Assembly: GCA_017613855.1 (NCBI GenBank)
Contig: JAGACY010000358.1
Location: 1-6,051, forward strand
Reading direction: 5' to 3'
Source of the DNA: Pseudomonadota bacterium
GTDB lineage: Bacteria > Myxococcota > Bradymonadia > UBA4248
Length of the DNA stretch: 6,051 nt
Position numbers and translations under genes: made by a program. Of this stretch, positions 1-5,836 are shown one piece after another. Each line of letters begins with the position of its first letter. Positions within the stretch are counted from its first letter, which is position 1. The notes beneath the pieces are model-generated. The model was not told the DNA's origin. It saw only the letters and a list, made by a program, of their open reading frames with translations, and did no database searches.

Positions 1-968
1 AAACGGCGCTTTGGCGTCTGGGACGAGGCTGCGGTCTCGAAGGTTTTGTATTGGCCCCAAAACGTTGGGAATGTGGAATTGCACTCATTCGACCACTTTT
101 GCTGCTCTCCAAAGATGAAATCTATGATTTTTTAAAAACATTTCACCTCGAATGGGCAGAAGACCCCACAAACGCCTCCGATCATTATCGCCGCAACCGC
201 ATTCGGCATTCGATTCTGCCTGAACTCAAATCCGAAGCCATGTCCAATGAGTGCATTTATCGTTCACTCATTAATATGCGGCACGATGCCGATGCGCTTG
301 CGAGTTTTGCAGAGTTTTTTGTACAAAGCCACCCAATGCATTTTGGTCGCTGGTTCTGCTCATGGGATGACTGGCAGCACCTCAGTCAGGAAGCACAATA
401 CCAAATAATACGCCATGCAGCGCGCCAGATATTGCCTGGATATTGTCCATCCCGCGAATTGACACTCGATGCCATCAAACTGCTCCAATCCCAAAAGCAA
501 ACCCAAAGACAAATCGAAGATGGCCGTATTCACATTGGTTTTTCGCACACAGGAGTCATGATGTGGCCACAGAATGATACCCCTCAGCCCGAAGCAATCC
601 CAATCCCAATCCCCTGCAATGACCTGCCAGTGTGGCGTTTCGGCAAACTATCAGTATGGCGCTCTATCCCTCAGGATATGCTCCCCAATACGACATCCAC
701 GCTGCATACCCATGCCGAATCGATTCATGGTGAACTGACCATTCGCCCATCATCGTGTTTTAGCGAGCTTCAAAGATCCAATGGGAATCTAACCAAACTC
801 AGTGAGGCACTGAGGAGCCAGGGGGTCCCCGACATCTGGCGCAAGGTATGGCCTGTCCTCTGCGATGCGCGCGGTCCCTTATGGGTATTGGGCGGCATGC
901 GGACGCTGAATGCTGCTCCGGCAATACCTGGACAACCGGCAATTACATTTTCTATGCATTGGAACTAA
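1..968 (+). CDS. tilS: tRNA(Ile)-lysidine synthetase TilS, 5'-truncated by the window edge
   Basis: TilS uses ATP and lysine to convert C34 of the tRNA-Ile2 CAU anticodon to lysidine, switching it from Met to Ile decoding; it is cytoplasmic and normally essential. The reading frame is already open at base 3, so the TTG at 51 is internal and the true start lies upstream. The SGGxDS ATP-pyrophosphatase loop is therefore out of view. Visible: LWRLGRG (12-32) and IRPLL (87-101) near the end of the catalytic domain, then EDPTN (159-173) and YRRNRIRHSILPEL (from about 186), which are hallmark TilS motifs. A helical middle region follows, and then the C-terminal TilS domain (LSEALRSQGVPDIWR to GGMRT, about 792-905). 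About 321 residues are present, against roughly 430 in E. coli TilS. An in-frame CAATCC triplication at 595-612 encodes an Ile-Pro run in the inter-domain linker. The gene ends in TAA at 966-968 and converges on the minus-strand cluster. Identification is strong. Confidence 0.93.
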   Translation, partial: TALWRLGRGCGLEGFVLAPKRWECGIALIRPLLLLSKDEIYDFLKTFHLEWAEDPTNASDHYRRNRIRHSILPELKSEAMSNECIYRSLINMRHDADALASFAEFFVQSHPMHFGRWFCSWDDWQHLSQEAQYQIIRHAARQILPGYCPSRELTLDAIKLLQSQKQTQRQIEDGRIHIGFSHTGVMMWPQNDTPQPEAIPIPIPCNDLPVWRFGKLSVWRSIPQDMLPNTTSTLHTHAESIHGELTIRPSSCFSELQRSNGNLTKLSEALRSQGVPDIWRKVWPVLCDARGPLWVLGGMRTLNAAPAIPGQPAITFSMHWN

Positions 969-969
969 T

Positions 970-1001
970 AAAAAAAAGCGCCGCGTATGCAATAGCGGCG
1001 C
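970..1001 (-). terminator. Intrinsic terminator of the minus-strand yqeY-glmM-lipoprotein operon
   Basis: Perfect 7-bp arms GCGCCGC (978-984) and GCGGCGC (995-1001) enclose a 10-base loop. Read on the minus strand, the hairpin is followed at once by eight T (complement of the A run 970-977), the classic intrinsic-terminator layout. It lies about 190 bases past the lipoprotein stop and directly against the tilS stop. There is no T run on the plus-strand side, so it should act mainly on minus-strand transcription. Confidence 0.75.
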
Positions 1002-1011
1002 ACGCAAAGCG

Positions 1012-1030
1012 TATGCCGCACAGCGGCATA
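1012..1030. other. GC-rich hairpin of the tilS/lipoprotein intergenic region
   Basis: Perfect 8-bp inverted repeat TATGCCGC (1012-1019) / GCGGCATA (1023-1030) with a 3-base loop. No T run follows it on either strand, so it is not a canonical intrinsic terminator. It might still stall or protect the tilS 3' end. It shares GCGTATGC (983-990 and 1009-1016) and the GCCGC/GCGGC core with the preceding hairpin, so arms of the two could pair in alternative ways. Confidence 0.6.
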
Positions 1031-1045
1031 GCAAGCGCGATAATA

Positions 1046-1080
1046 ATTAACAATTAACAATGAATAATTAATAATGAATA
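1046..1080. repeat. Left AT-rich 7-base tandem repeat array
   Basis: Five consecutive heptads can be read: ATTAACA (1046-1052), ATTAACA (1053-1059), ATGAATA (1060-1066), ATTAATA (1067-1073) and ATGAATA (1074-1080), a degenerate ATDAAYA unit. Part of it (1063-1077) is the left arm of a perfect 15-bp inverted repeat with 1185-1199. It resembles the short heptameric tandem repeats known from several bacterial genomes (for example cyanobacterial STRRs), but family membership is not established. Confidence 0.7.
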
Positions 1081-1158
1081 ATTTTAGTATTTTCAAATAT
1101 GTTTCTAAAGTATTGAAGTAGTATTTATTATAGAATTACATAATTGGGTTCACACGAC

Positions 1159-1199
1159 ATTCATCATTCATCATTCAACATTCATCATTATTAATTATT
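1159..1199. repeat. Right 7-base tandem repeat array, overlapping the lipoprotein 3' end
   Basis: Four tandem heptads ATTCATC (1159-1165), ATTCATC (1166-1172), ATTCAAC (1173-1179) and ATTCATC (1180-1186) are followed by ATTATTAATTATT (1187-1199). Bases 1185-1199 are the perfect reverse complement of 1063-1077. The array runs into the lipoprotein gene: its TAA stop (1193-1191) and last two Asn codons lie inside the repeat. Between the two arrays (1081-1158) is unstructured AT-rich sequence in which I see no gene. Confidence 0.7.
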
Positions 1200-1889
1200 T
1201 TCCCATTCTGCAAACAACAGTTCAAAATGGGCTCGTGTTTCATCCTCTTTGGTTACCATAGCATCGGTCAGGCTTTGAAATTCGATTTGGAACCAACCAT
1301 TATCCAGAGCATGTACAATATAATATTCGTCGATACGTTTGATAAGCGAGGTGCCGGATACTTTATGACTGTCATAGACGATATCTGATATTTTTCCCTG
1401 ATTATCGCGAAAAACATCGATATGAACAGACAAATCGAAAGCAACGGTCATAATATAATCCAAGGCAACATGCATTTTATAGTCAACGCTTTCCGGCTTT
1501 TGTATATATTCGTTTCGAGTCAGATCCTGCGTCACATTGGATGGCCCCATTTTCATGGGATCGCTCATGTCGGCAATGAGTTTTTCCAAGTCGAAATGAA
1601 AGTAGCCTTTGCCTTCAAACCATGCGCCAGTTTTGTCCGTACCGCTTTTAATGATATAGATTGGTTTTGTATCTTTTGATATATCGAACTTCGGCCACTC
1701 GACGCGGGAATCGAATATATTGATATGAGATGGCAATTGTTCGATTATTGCTTTATTCTCTTTTACACTGTCTTCCTCCTGAGCAGCAGGTACGGTCGAA
1801 AGTTCAACCGACTGTGAATCTATCTTAGTTTTAGAATCACATGCACATGCAAACAGCAAGATCAGGAAGGAAGACAATATATATTTCAT
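1191..1889 (-). CDS. Predicted envelope lipoprotein of unknown function
   Basis: A 232-residue protein I do not recognise. The N-terminus has a short Lys at position 2, a hydrophobic stretch (about 4-14) and two candidate lipidation cysteines, C15 (after LFA) and C17 (after ACA, followed by Asp18). These are the only cysteines in the protein, so a type II signal peptide is likely. If C17 is +1, Asp at +2 would suggest inner-membrane retention by the E. coli rule, which may not hold here. A polar linker (18-52) leads to one globular domain (about 57-229) with alternating beta-like stretches and an amphipathic helix near 100-110. A G-x-S-x-x-L...GWFQIEF pattern near the end loosely recalls SRPBCC/START-like helix-grip proteins; this is a guess. 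Its ATG overlaps the glmM stop by 4 bases (ATGA), and no good ribosome binding site is visible, so translation is probably coupled to glmM. The final two codons and stop are donated by the downstream repeat array. Confidence 0.8.
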   Translation of the reverse strand: MKYILSSFLILLFACACDSKTKIDSQSVELSTVPAAQEEDSVKENKAIIEQLPSHINIFDSRVEWPKFDISKDTKPIYIIKSGTDKTGAWFEGKGYFHFDLEKLIADMSDPMKMGPSNVTQDLTRNEYIQKPESVDYKMHVALDYIMTVAFDLSVHIDVFRDNQGKISDIVYDSHKVSGTSLIKRIDEYYIVHALDNGWFQIEFQSLTDAMVTKEDETRAHFELLFAEWENN

Positions 1890-3241
1890 TCGCCGGTTTC
1901 CATGGCGATGAGGTCTGCAATGGCCTGCGCATCTCGGCGGAGTTGATCTTGATCAGGTCCTTCAAGCATGACGCGGCATTTTGGTTCTGTTCCAGAATAG
2001 CGCACCAATACGCGGCCGGAATTTCCGTATTGCATCGTAATTTTGTCGATGAGTTCGGAAGATTTTTTTAATTCTTCGATGGGAATTTTATGCTCGACCT
2101 TAAAATTGATGAGTACCTGGGGCACTTTTTTCATCACGCTGGCGAGTTGCGAGACAGGAGAGCCCGTACGCTTCATGAGAGAGAGAACTCGAAGTGCAGC
2201 GAGCAGACCATCACCGGTTGTGGCGTGATCGAGCATAACGATATGGCCGCTTTGCTCACCGCCAAGTGAATACCCTTCTGCGCGCATGGCCTCCACGACG
2301 TAGCGATCGCCGACCTTGGTCTGGATGGTATGAATGCCGCGTGCGTTCAAAGCCTGATGAAGCCCGAGATTGCTCATAACCGTGGTCACGAGGGTATCTT
2401 TTTTGAGCAGCCCGCGTTCTTTGAGATCGATGGCCAGCATTGCCATGACGGCATCGCCATCGACGATATCGCCATTTTCATCGATGAGGATGAGCCTGTC
2501 GGCATCTCCGTCGAGGGTAATCCCCATATCGGCATGGAGTGCCTTGACGAGATTGGCACAATGCTGAGGATGAAGTGCGCCTACCCCATCATTAATATTA
2601 TAGCCGTTGGGTTCGATCCCAACCGCAGAAACATCGGCACCGAGTTCTTCGAGGACTGTCGGCGCAATGCGATAGGATGCTCCATTGGCGCAATCGATAA
2701 CGATTTTAATCCCATCGAGCGAAAGTTCGCGTTCAAAATTGGATTTGATGAAGGCATTGTACCGTCCCTGAGCATCATCAATTCGTCGGGAGCGTCCAAT
2801 GGCTTCCGGCGTCATGCGATCATTGAGAATGCTGGGATCATCGAGATATTTCTCAAGTTCGGCTTCGACTTCGTCAGGAAGCTTAAAGCCATCGGCAGCA
2901 AACACCTTAATCCCGTTGTCATGGTATGGATTATGAGAGGCACTGATGACGATCCCCGCATCGCAGCGCATGGCAGTCGTCAGATGCGCAATGGCCGGAG
3001 TCGGGAGTGGTCCTGTAAAAAGGACATCGCCATTCATGGCATTGACACCTGCAGCCAGAGCAGATTCGAACATATAACCAGAGCGTCGGGTGTCTTTTCC
3101 GATTAAAACTTTAAAAGACGCGCCTCGTCTGGGCAAAACAGCTGCAAGTGTTTTCCCCAGATTGAGTGCCACATCGACGGTCATGGGGAATTGATTTGCC
3201 AATCCCCGAATGCCGTCCGTACCAAAATAATGTCTTTGCAT
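1886..3241 (-). CDS. glmM: Phosphoglucosamine mutase GlmM
   Basis: Converts glucosamine-6-phosphate to glucosamine-1-phosphate, the step between GlmS and GlmU in UDP-GlcNAc synthesis for peptidoglycan and LPS; cytoplasmic. It has 451 residues, near the usual 445-450. All four alpha-D-phosphohexomutase signatures are present in order: FGTDGIRG (6-13); the active-site loop SASHNP (100-105), with Ser102 as the phosphorylated serine as in E. coli; the Mg2+ loop DGDADR (244-249); the sugar-specificity loop GGEQSGH (327-333), of GlmM type; and the phosphate-binding loop RYSGTEP (414-420). The start is fixed by the conserved N-terminus only five residues before FGTDGIRG. The gap to the yqeY stop is 8 bases. 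The only Shine-Dalgarno-like bases, AGGG, sit one base from the ATG, which is too close, so coupling to yqeY is likely. The gene appears intact and functional. Confidence 0.97.
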   Translation of the reverse strand: MQRHYFGTDGIRGLANQFPMTVDVALNLGKTLAAVLPRRGASFKVLIGKDTRRSGYMFESALAAGVNAMNGDVLFTGPLPTPAIAHLTTAMRCDAGIVISASHNPYHDNGIKVFAADGFKLPDEVEAELEKYLDDPSILNDRMTPEAIGRSRRIDDAQGRYNAFIKSNFERELSLDGIKIVIDCANGASYRIAPTVLEELGADVSAVGIEPNGYNINDGVGALHPQHCANLVKALHADMGITLDGDADRLILIDENGDIVDGDAVMAMLAIDLKERGLLKKDTLVTTVMSNLGLHQALNARGIHTIQTKVGDRYVVEAMRAEGYSLGGEQSGHIVMLDHATTGDGLLAALRVLSLMKRTGSPVSQLASVMKKVPQVLINFKVEHKIPIEELKKSSELIDKITMQYGNSGRVLVRYSGTEPKCRVMLEGPDQDQLRRDAQAIADLIAMETGE

Positions 3242-3249
3242 ACCCTGAA

Positions 3250-3696
3250 TTATTCTACGTTAATGGCGTCCACGAGTCTCTTGGCTTCTTTTCCGTCAAA
3301 ACGACCTTTAATTTTGGGCATAAGTGCTTTCATCAGTTTGCCAAGGTCTTTTTTGCTTGTGATCTGGAGTTCTGCAACGAGTTCATCGATCATTTTTTTG
3401 ACATCCTCTTCGGTCAGTCCAGCGGGCAAAAAGGCATCGATGATTTCGAGTTCATAAGCTTCCTGTTCAGCACGTTCCGCACTTCCGGCCTGAGTGTAAG
3501 CCTCAATGGCTTCGCGACGTTTTTTGGCTTCACGCGTCAGAATTGTAATTTCTTCTTCGGGAGTGAGGTCTGCGCGTTTTTCGATGTATTCATTTTTAAG
3601 TGCATTATAGACAAGTCTGAGAGCATCGCGGCGTTTTGCATCGCCCGCTTTCATGGCTTCTTTAACCTGACCTTGAATATCATTCATGAGAGACAT
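3250..3696 (-). CDS. yqeY: YqeY/GatB tail-domain-like protein
   Basis: A 148-residue member of the YqeY (GatB/YqeY) family, related to the C-terminal tRNA-binding tail of the GatB subunit of Asp/Glu-tRNA amidotransferase. The molecular role of stand-alone YqeY is not settled; a tRNA-linked function is inferred from homology. Features seen: a helical N-terminal half with KRRDALRLVYNALKN (about 21-35); the charged helix REAKKRREAIEAY; the ELEIIDAFLPAGLTEEDV hinge; and a C-terminal three-helix segment containing KDLGKLMKALMPKIKGRFDGK, the strongest family signature. Length matches the family norm of about 150. The start is supported by GGAG (complement of 3705-3708) eight bases upstream of the ATG. 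It is first in a tight yqeY-glmM-lipoprotein cluster. A terminator hairpin from the preceding FHA gene ends only 14 bases before this ATG, leaving no room for a normal promoter after it. Confidence 0.92.
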   Translation of the reverse strand: MSLMNDIQGQVKEAMKAGDAKRRDALRLVYNALKNEYIEKRADLTPEEEITILTREAKKRREAIEAYTQAGSAERAEQEAYELEIIDAFLPAGLTEEDVKKMIDELVAELQITSKKDLGKLMKALMPKIKGRFDGKEAKRLVDAINVE

Positions 3697-3710
3697 AAGA
3701 AAAACTCCAT

Positions 3711-3737
3711 AAAAAAGCCGCTTCGAAATGAAGCGGC
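3711..3737 (-). terminator. Intrinsic terminator after the FHA-DUF4388 gene, abutting yqeY
   Basis: Perfect 8-bp arms GCCGCTTC (3717-3724) and GAAGCGGC (3730-3737) enclose the 5-base loop GAAAT. On the minus strand six T follow directly (complement of 3711-3716). It sits 25 bases past the FHA gene stop and ends two bases before the yqeY GGAG ribosome binding site. It is either a partial terminator lowering read-through into yqeY-glmM, or a leader hairpin of a transcript starting inside the end of the FHA gene. Confidence 0.85.
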
Positions 3738-3762
3738 GAGTAAATACATGAAAAACTAGGGG

Positions 3763-4746
3763 TTATACAACCGCCATGTAATGATTACGCAAGAGGTGTA
3801 CAACAGCTTTTGTCGCTTCGATATCATCCATTTCGCAATGGTTGAGAATGGACTCCATCGAAGGCTCGGCCAAAGCCAATTGGAAGATATCCAGTTGTTC
3901 CGGAGTCAAATCGCGCAGTTTTGGAGCGAGCGGCAAATCGATACGGAAAATCGCTTCGTATGCGGGAACATCCTCACCAATGGCATGTGTTTCGTCGATA
4001 ATGCGCATGGATTCCATGAGCATGGATTCGACTGTTTCATTGATGGGATTTGCAAATTCATGAGATGCTGTGGTATCGAGCAGGAAGTTACCCGCAGACC
4101 AGCACATCATGCGATAGAAGGATTTTTCGACAGGTACATCGAAGTTGCCATTGATGACGGCACCATAGACACGACCTTCGCGCAGATAGATGCATCCTTC
4201 ACTGCCTCCGGGAGTCGTAATAAAGAGACCGCCAGTTTTTCGGGATGAACCAAATAGCTGAAGCAAATCAGGAAGCGGCAGCTGATCAAGCATTCCAGAC
4301 AGAACACCAGACTGCGTCCCGCCATGGCTGGTATGTCCACCCTGGGCCACACGACGTGCTCCCACTGCCGTTAAATTTGCCACTGGCAAAATTGAATCTG
4401 CCATTTTCTGGGGAGGAGGAGGTGGCTGATTGCCATCAAACTCTTCGAGAACAAGTTTGATAATGGAGGTGCCAATCAAAATGCGATCACCTTCCTTGAG
4501 CTTGCATTTCGTGATTTTTTCACCATTGACAAAAGTACCGTTCGTACTGCCAAGATCTTCAATGAAAATCTCATCGTTTGTCGTGGTGATTTTGGCATGA
4601 TGACGGCTCACCATGTCTTCAATGAGCACCATTTCGAGCTCGCTGCTGCGACCAATGATGAGCTCCTGGTTCATCTCGAGGGCAAATTCACCTCCCTGAT
4701 ATTTACCAGAAATAAACTTGAGAATGTAACGACCTTTACGCGCCAT
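3763..4746 (-). CDS. FHA domain - DUF4388 (PatA-N-like) signalling protein
   Basis: A 327-residue soluble protein with no signal peptide or membrane segment. Domain 1 (about 6-102) is a forkhead-associated phosphothreonine-binding domain with its core residues intact: GRS (32-34), SRHH (47-50) and DLGSTNGTFVNG (64-75). A Pro run (108-112) and a flexible Gly/Ser/Thr-rich linker (to about 146) follow. Domain 2 (about 148-250) is of DUF4388 type, recognisable by LPLPDLLQLFGSSRKTG (156-172) and the GCIYLREGRVYGAVING stretch (184-200). The C-terminal part (about 268-327) is helical and resembles the winged-helix-like tail often found after DUF4388. FHA domains bind phosphothreonine made by Ser/Thr kinases; DUF4388 has no settled biochemical role, and the combination is common in myxobacteria-like regulators. 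No kinase is visible nearby. GGCGGA, one mismatch from GGAGGA, precedes the ATG by four bases. It has its own terminator, so it is probably a monocistronic unit. Confidence 0.9.
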   Translation of the reverse strand: MARKGRYILKFISGKYQGGEFALEMNQELIIGRSSELEMVLIEDMVSRHHAKITTTNDEIFIEDLGSTNGTFVNGEKITKCKLKEGDRILIGTSIIKLVLEEFDGNQPPPPPQKMADSILPVANLTAVGARRVAQGGHTSHGGTQSGVLSGMLDQLPLPDLLQLFGSSRKTGGLFITTPGGSEGCIYLREGRVYGAVINGNFDVPVEKSFYRMMCWSAGNFLLDTTASHEFANPINETVESMLMESMRIIDETHAIGEDVPAYEAIFRIDLPLAPKLRDLTPEQLDIFQLALAEPSMESILNHCEMDDIEATKAVVHLLRNHYMAVV

Positions 4747-4812
4747 GAATCCGCCGTTTTTTTATCGAGAACTAAAAAAATAAAACTTTTGAGACCCATA
4801 CGCCTCAGCAAC

Positions 4813-4841
4813 TATTTACCATAAACCATTCCAACCGACAA
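4813..4841 (-). promoter_or_regulatory. Possible sigma70-type promoter for the FHA gene
   Basis: On the minus strand TTGTCG (complement of 4836-4841) is followed after 17 bases by TAAATA (complement of 4813-4818), about 70 bases before the FHA start codon. The spacing is ideal, but the -10 match is poor, so this is only the best candidate in the region. Confidence 0.22.
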
Positions 4842-4944
4842 ATACAGTATTTTTTGGCTTTTCCATCCATTGCGGTTCATCCCCAAACCACAAATCATTG
4901 CAGACAAAAGCAAATTCAGGTAGCTTATCATTTGTTTAACCGCA

Positions 4945-4966
4945 TGGCTGAACTGGGATTTGAACC
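4945..4966 (-). other. tRNA 3'-end-like sequence (T-loop plus acceptor-like tail), not a complete tRNA
   Basis: Read on the minus strand, the segment begins GGTTCAAATCCC, a consensus tRNA T-arm/T-loop (G52-G53-TTCAAAT-C61-C62), and ends in GCCA after 12 bases of the expected 3' strand. The 5' side of the T stem (CACGG) does not pair beyond two bases. No matching GGCTGAA acceptor strand is found where the tRNA 5' end should be, because that is MBL coding sequence. It is therefore either a remnant, such as one side of an integration site, or chance. Its GGGA (4955-4958) also lies 8 bases before the GTG of the next gene and may serve as the ribosome binding site. Confidence 0.35.
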
Positions 4967-5764
4967 GTGACTGAAATGCACTTTTCCATTCAATTTGTCG
5001 GTACAGGCAATGCCTGGTCAAAACCACCGATTAACTATAACACCAATGCCGTTGTCCGCTTTCAGGGGCATACCTGGCTTATTGATTGTGGTCTGCTTTG
5101 CCCGCTTGGCCTTTGCGACATGGGAGTTTCGCAATCTCTGATTGAAGGTGTTTTTATTTCCCACCTTCATGGTGATCATGTTTCCGGACTCGAAGAATTG
5201 CTCTATACCAATTATTTTGCCTTTCAAAAACGCATCGATCTTTGGTTGCCGGAAGGACTGCTTCGCTCTCATTCAAACTATGAAGGCAGTGATATTTGGG
5301 ATAATTGTCTGCGTGCATCGATGGAAACCAGCATTCATGGCCACAAGAAATTGCTCGCTCTTGAGGATTATGCAGATATTCATGTATTAAGTCCCGACAA
5401 TCCCGCCCCTGTGTATGGACTACGATGTGAAGTTTTTCACGTCGAACACGTCCAAACGCGCCCTTCTTACGGGCTCATTCTTGATGATCGTGTTGCTTAT
5501 ACTTCGGATTGCAGTTTTTCAAAAAAACGCATTGAAAAACTCCTCAATCGCGGCATTGAAACCATCTTCCACGAAGTCACATTTACTCCGGCAATGGCTC
5601 ATAATATCCACACTTCTTTCGAGGAACTCACATCACTCCCAAGAGAAATTGCCGAACACATGATTCTCATGCACTATGGAGATATGTCTTCTCTGGATGA
5701 CTTTAAAAAAGCCGAAGACTGCGGATTCAGAATCGCCAAGCGTGCAATCGTGTATGAGTTTTAG
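4967..5764 (+). CDS. RNase Z-like metallo-beta-lactamase-fold hydrolase
   Basis: A 265-residue (GTG start) cytoplasmic protein of the metallo-beta-lactamase superfamily, RNase Z/arylsulfatase-like branch, expected to bind two Zn2+. Motifs, numbered from the GTG: FVGTGNAWS (10-18) at the first strand; LIDCG (38-42); HLHGDH (66-71), the metal-binding HxHxDH; H161 or H158 in FHVEH as third-site ligand; D181 in TSDCSF as bridging aspartate; HEVTF (202-206), close to the HEATF of RNase Z; HTSFEE (215-220); and H236 in LMHYGD as last ligand. All catalytic positions look intact. It lacks the GEGTQ of true tRNase Z and is shorter (about 305 is usual), so the substrate is uncertain; it could be a phosphodiesterase rather than a tRNA 3'-processing enzyme. 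Start choice: GTG 4967 has GGGA eight bases upstream, while ATG 4976 (giving MHFSIQFVGTGN) fits the family N-terminus equally well but has worse spacing. It stands alone, transcribed away from the FHA gene. Confidence 0.88.
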   Translation: MTEMHFSIQFVGTGNAWSKPPINYNTNAVVRFQGHTWLIDCGLLCPLGLCDMGVSQSLIEGVFISHLHGDHVSGLEELLYTNYFAFQKRIDLWLPEGLLRSHSNYEGSDIWDNCLRASMETSIHGHKKLLALEDYADIHVLSPDNPAPVYGLRCEVFHVEHVQTRPSYGLILDDRVAYTSDCSFSKKRIEKLLNRGIETIFHEVTFTPAMAHNIHTSFEELTSLPREIAEHMILMHYGDMSSLDDFKKAEDCGFRIAKRAIVYEF

Positions 5765-5766
5765 AA

Positions 5767-5834
5767 GCGTGTCCCGACTGAATCGTGACACCCATTTAGA
5801 TAAATTTATTGAGTTTCGTTTTATCTTGTCACGC
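5767..5834. promoter_or_regulatory. Candidate operator: three copies of a CGTGWC word
   Basis: GCGTGTCC (5767-5774), CGTGACA (5784-5790) and the inverted TGTCACG (5827-5833) share the word CGTGWC. The second and third form a perfect 7-bp inverted repeat 36 bases apart; GTGTC (5769-5773) and GACAC (5787-5791) form a second possible stem. The last copy ends three bases before a perfect TATAAT, so a bound protein there would overlap the promoter. This is inference from spacing and repetition only. Confidence 0.3.
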
Positions 5835-5836
5835 AG

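Larger units (their letters stand above)
4747..4966. other. Divergent intergenic region between the FHA gene and the MBL hydrolase gene
   Basis: This 220-base AT-rich stretch must hold the promoters of two divergent genes. I see no coding region in it. It contains a family of GCGGTT words: TGCGGTT (4871-4877), its reverse complement AACCGCA (4938-4944), and TGAACCG (4961-4967), which is the inverse of CGGTTCA at 4873-4879. These could form long-range stems or be protein-binding sites. The right end (4945-4966) resembles a tRNA 3' end and is listed separately. No convincing plus-strand -35/-10 pair was found; TATCAT at 4926-4931 is the best isolated -10-like word. Confidence 0.5.

Noticed and set aside
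51..53. TTG at 51 as the tilS start
   Set aside because: The frame is open to the window edge and the upstream codons already match TilS (LWRLGRG), so the gene begins outside the window.
848..1057. 69-codon frame overlapping the tilS 3' end and the hairpin region
   Set aside because: It overlaps the conserved TilS C-terminal domain in another frame and runs through the hairpins into the AT-rich repeats.
1159..1186. CRISPR array reading of the tandem repeats
   Set aside because: Units are 7 bases and directly adjacent with no spacers.
2330..3106. 258-codon plus-strand open frame antisense to glmM
   Set aside because: It lies wholly inside glmM, whose motifs are complete; the translated product has no recognisable domain and no separate ribosome binding site is evident. 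It is a codon-bias shadow.
3166..3759. 197-codon plus-strand open frame antisense to yqeY
   Set aside because: It overlaps the glmM start, yqeY and the terminator hairpin; it is Phe-rich with no family resemblance, as expected of the complement of Glu/Lys-rich coding sequence.
3781..4248. 155-codon plus-strand open frame antisense to the FHA-DUF4388 gene
   Set aside because: The opposite strand encodes a clear DUF4388 domain; this frame shows nothing recognisable.
4890..4970. Complete tRNA gene on the minus strand suggested by the T-loop consensus
   Set aside because: The T stem fails after two pairs and no acceptor, D or anticodon arm is present upstream; that position is MBL coding sequence.
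4812..5027. 71-codon minus-strand frame upstream of the FHA gene
   Set aside because: It covers the start of the MBL gene antisense and the divergent promoter region, with no family resemblance.
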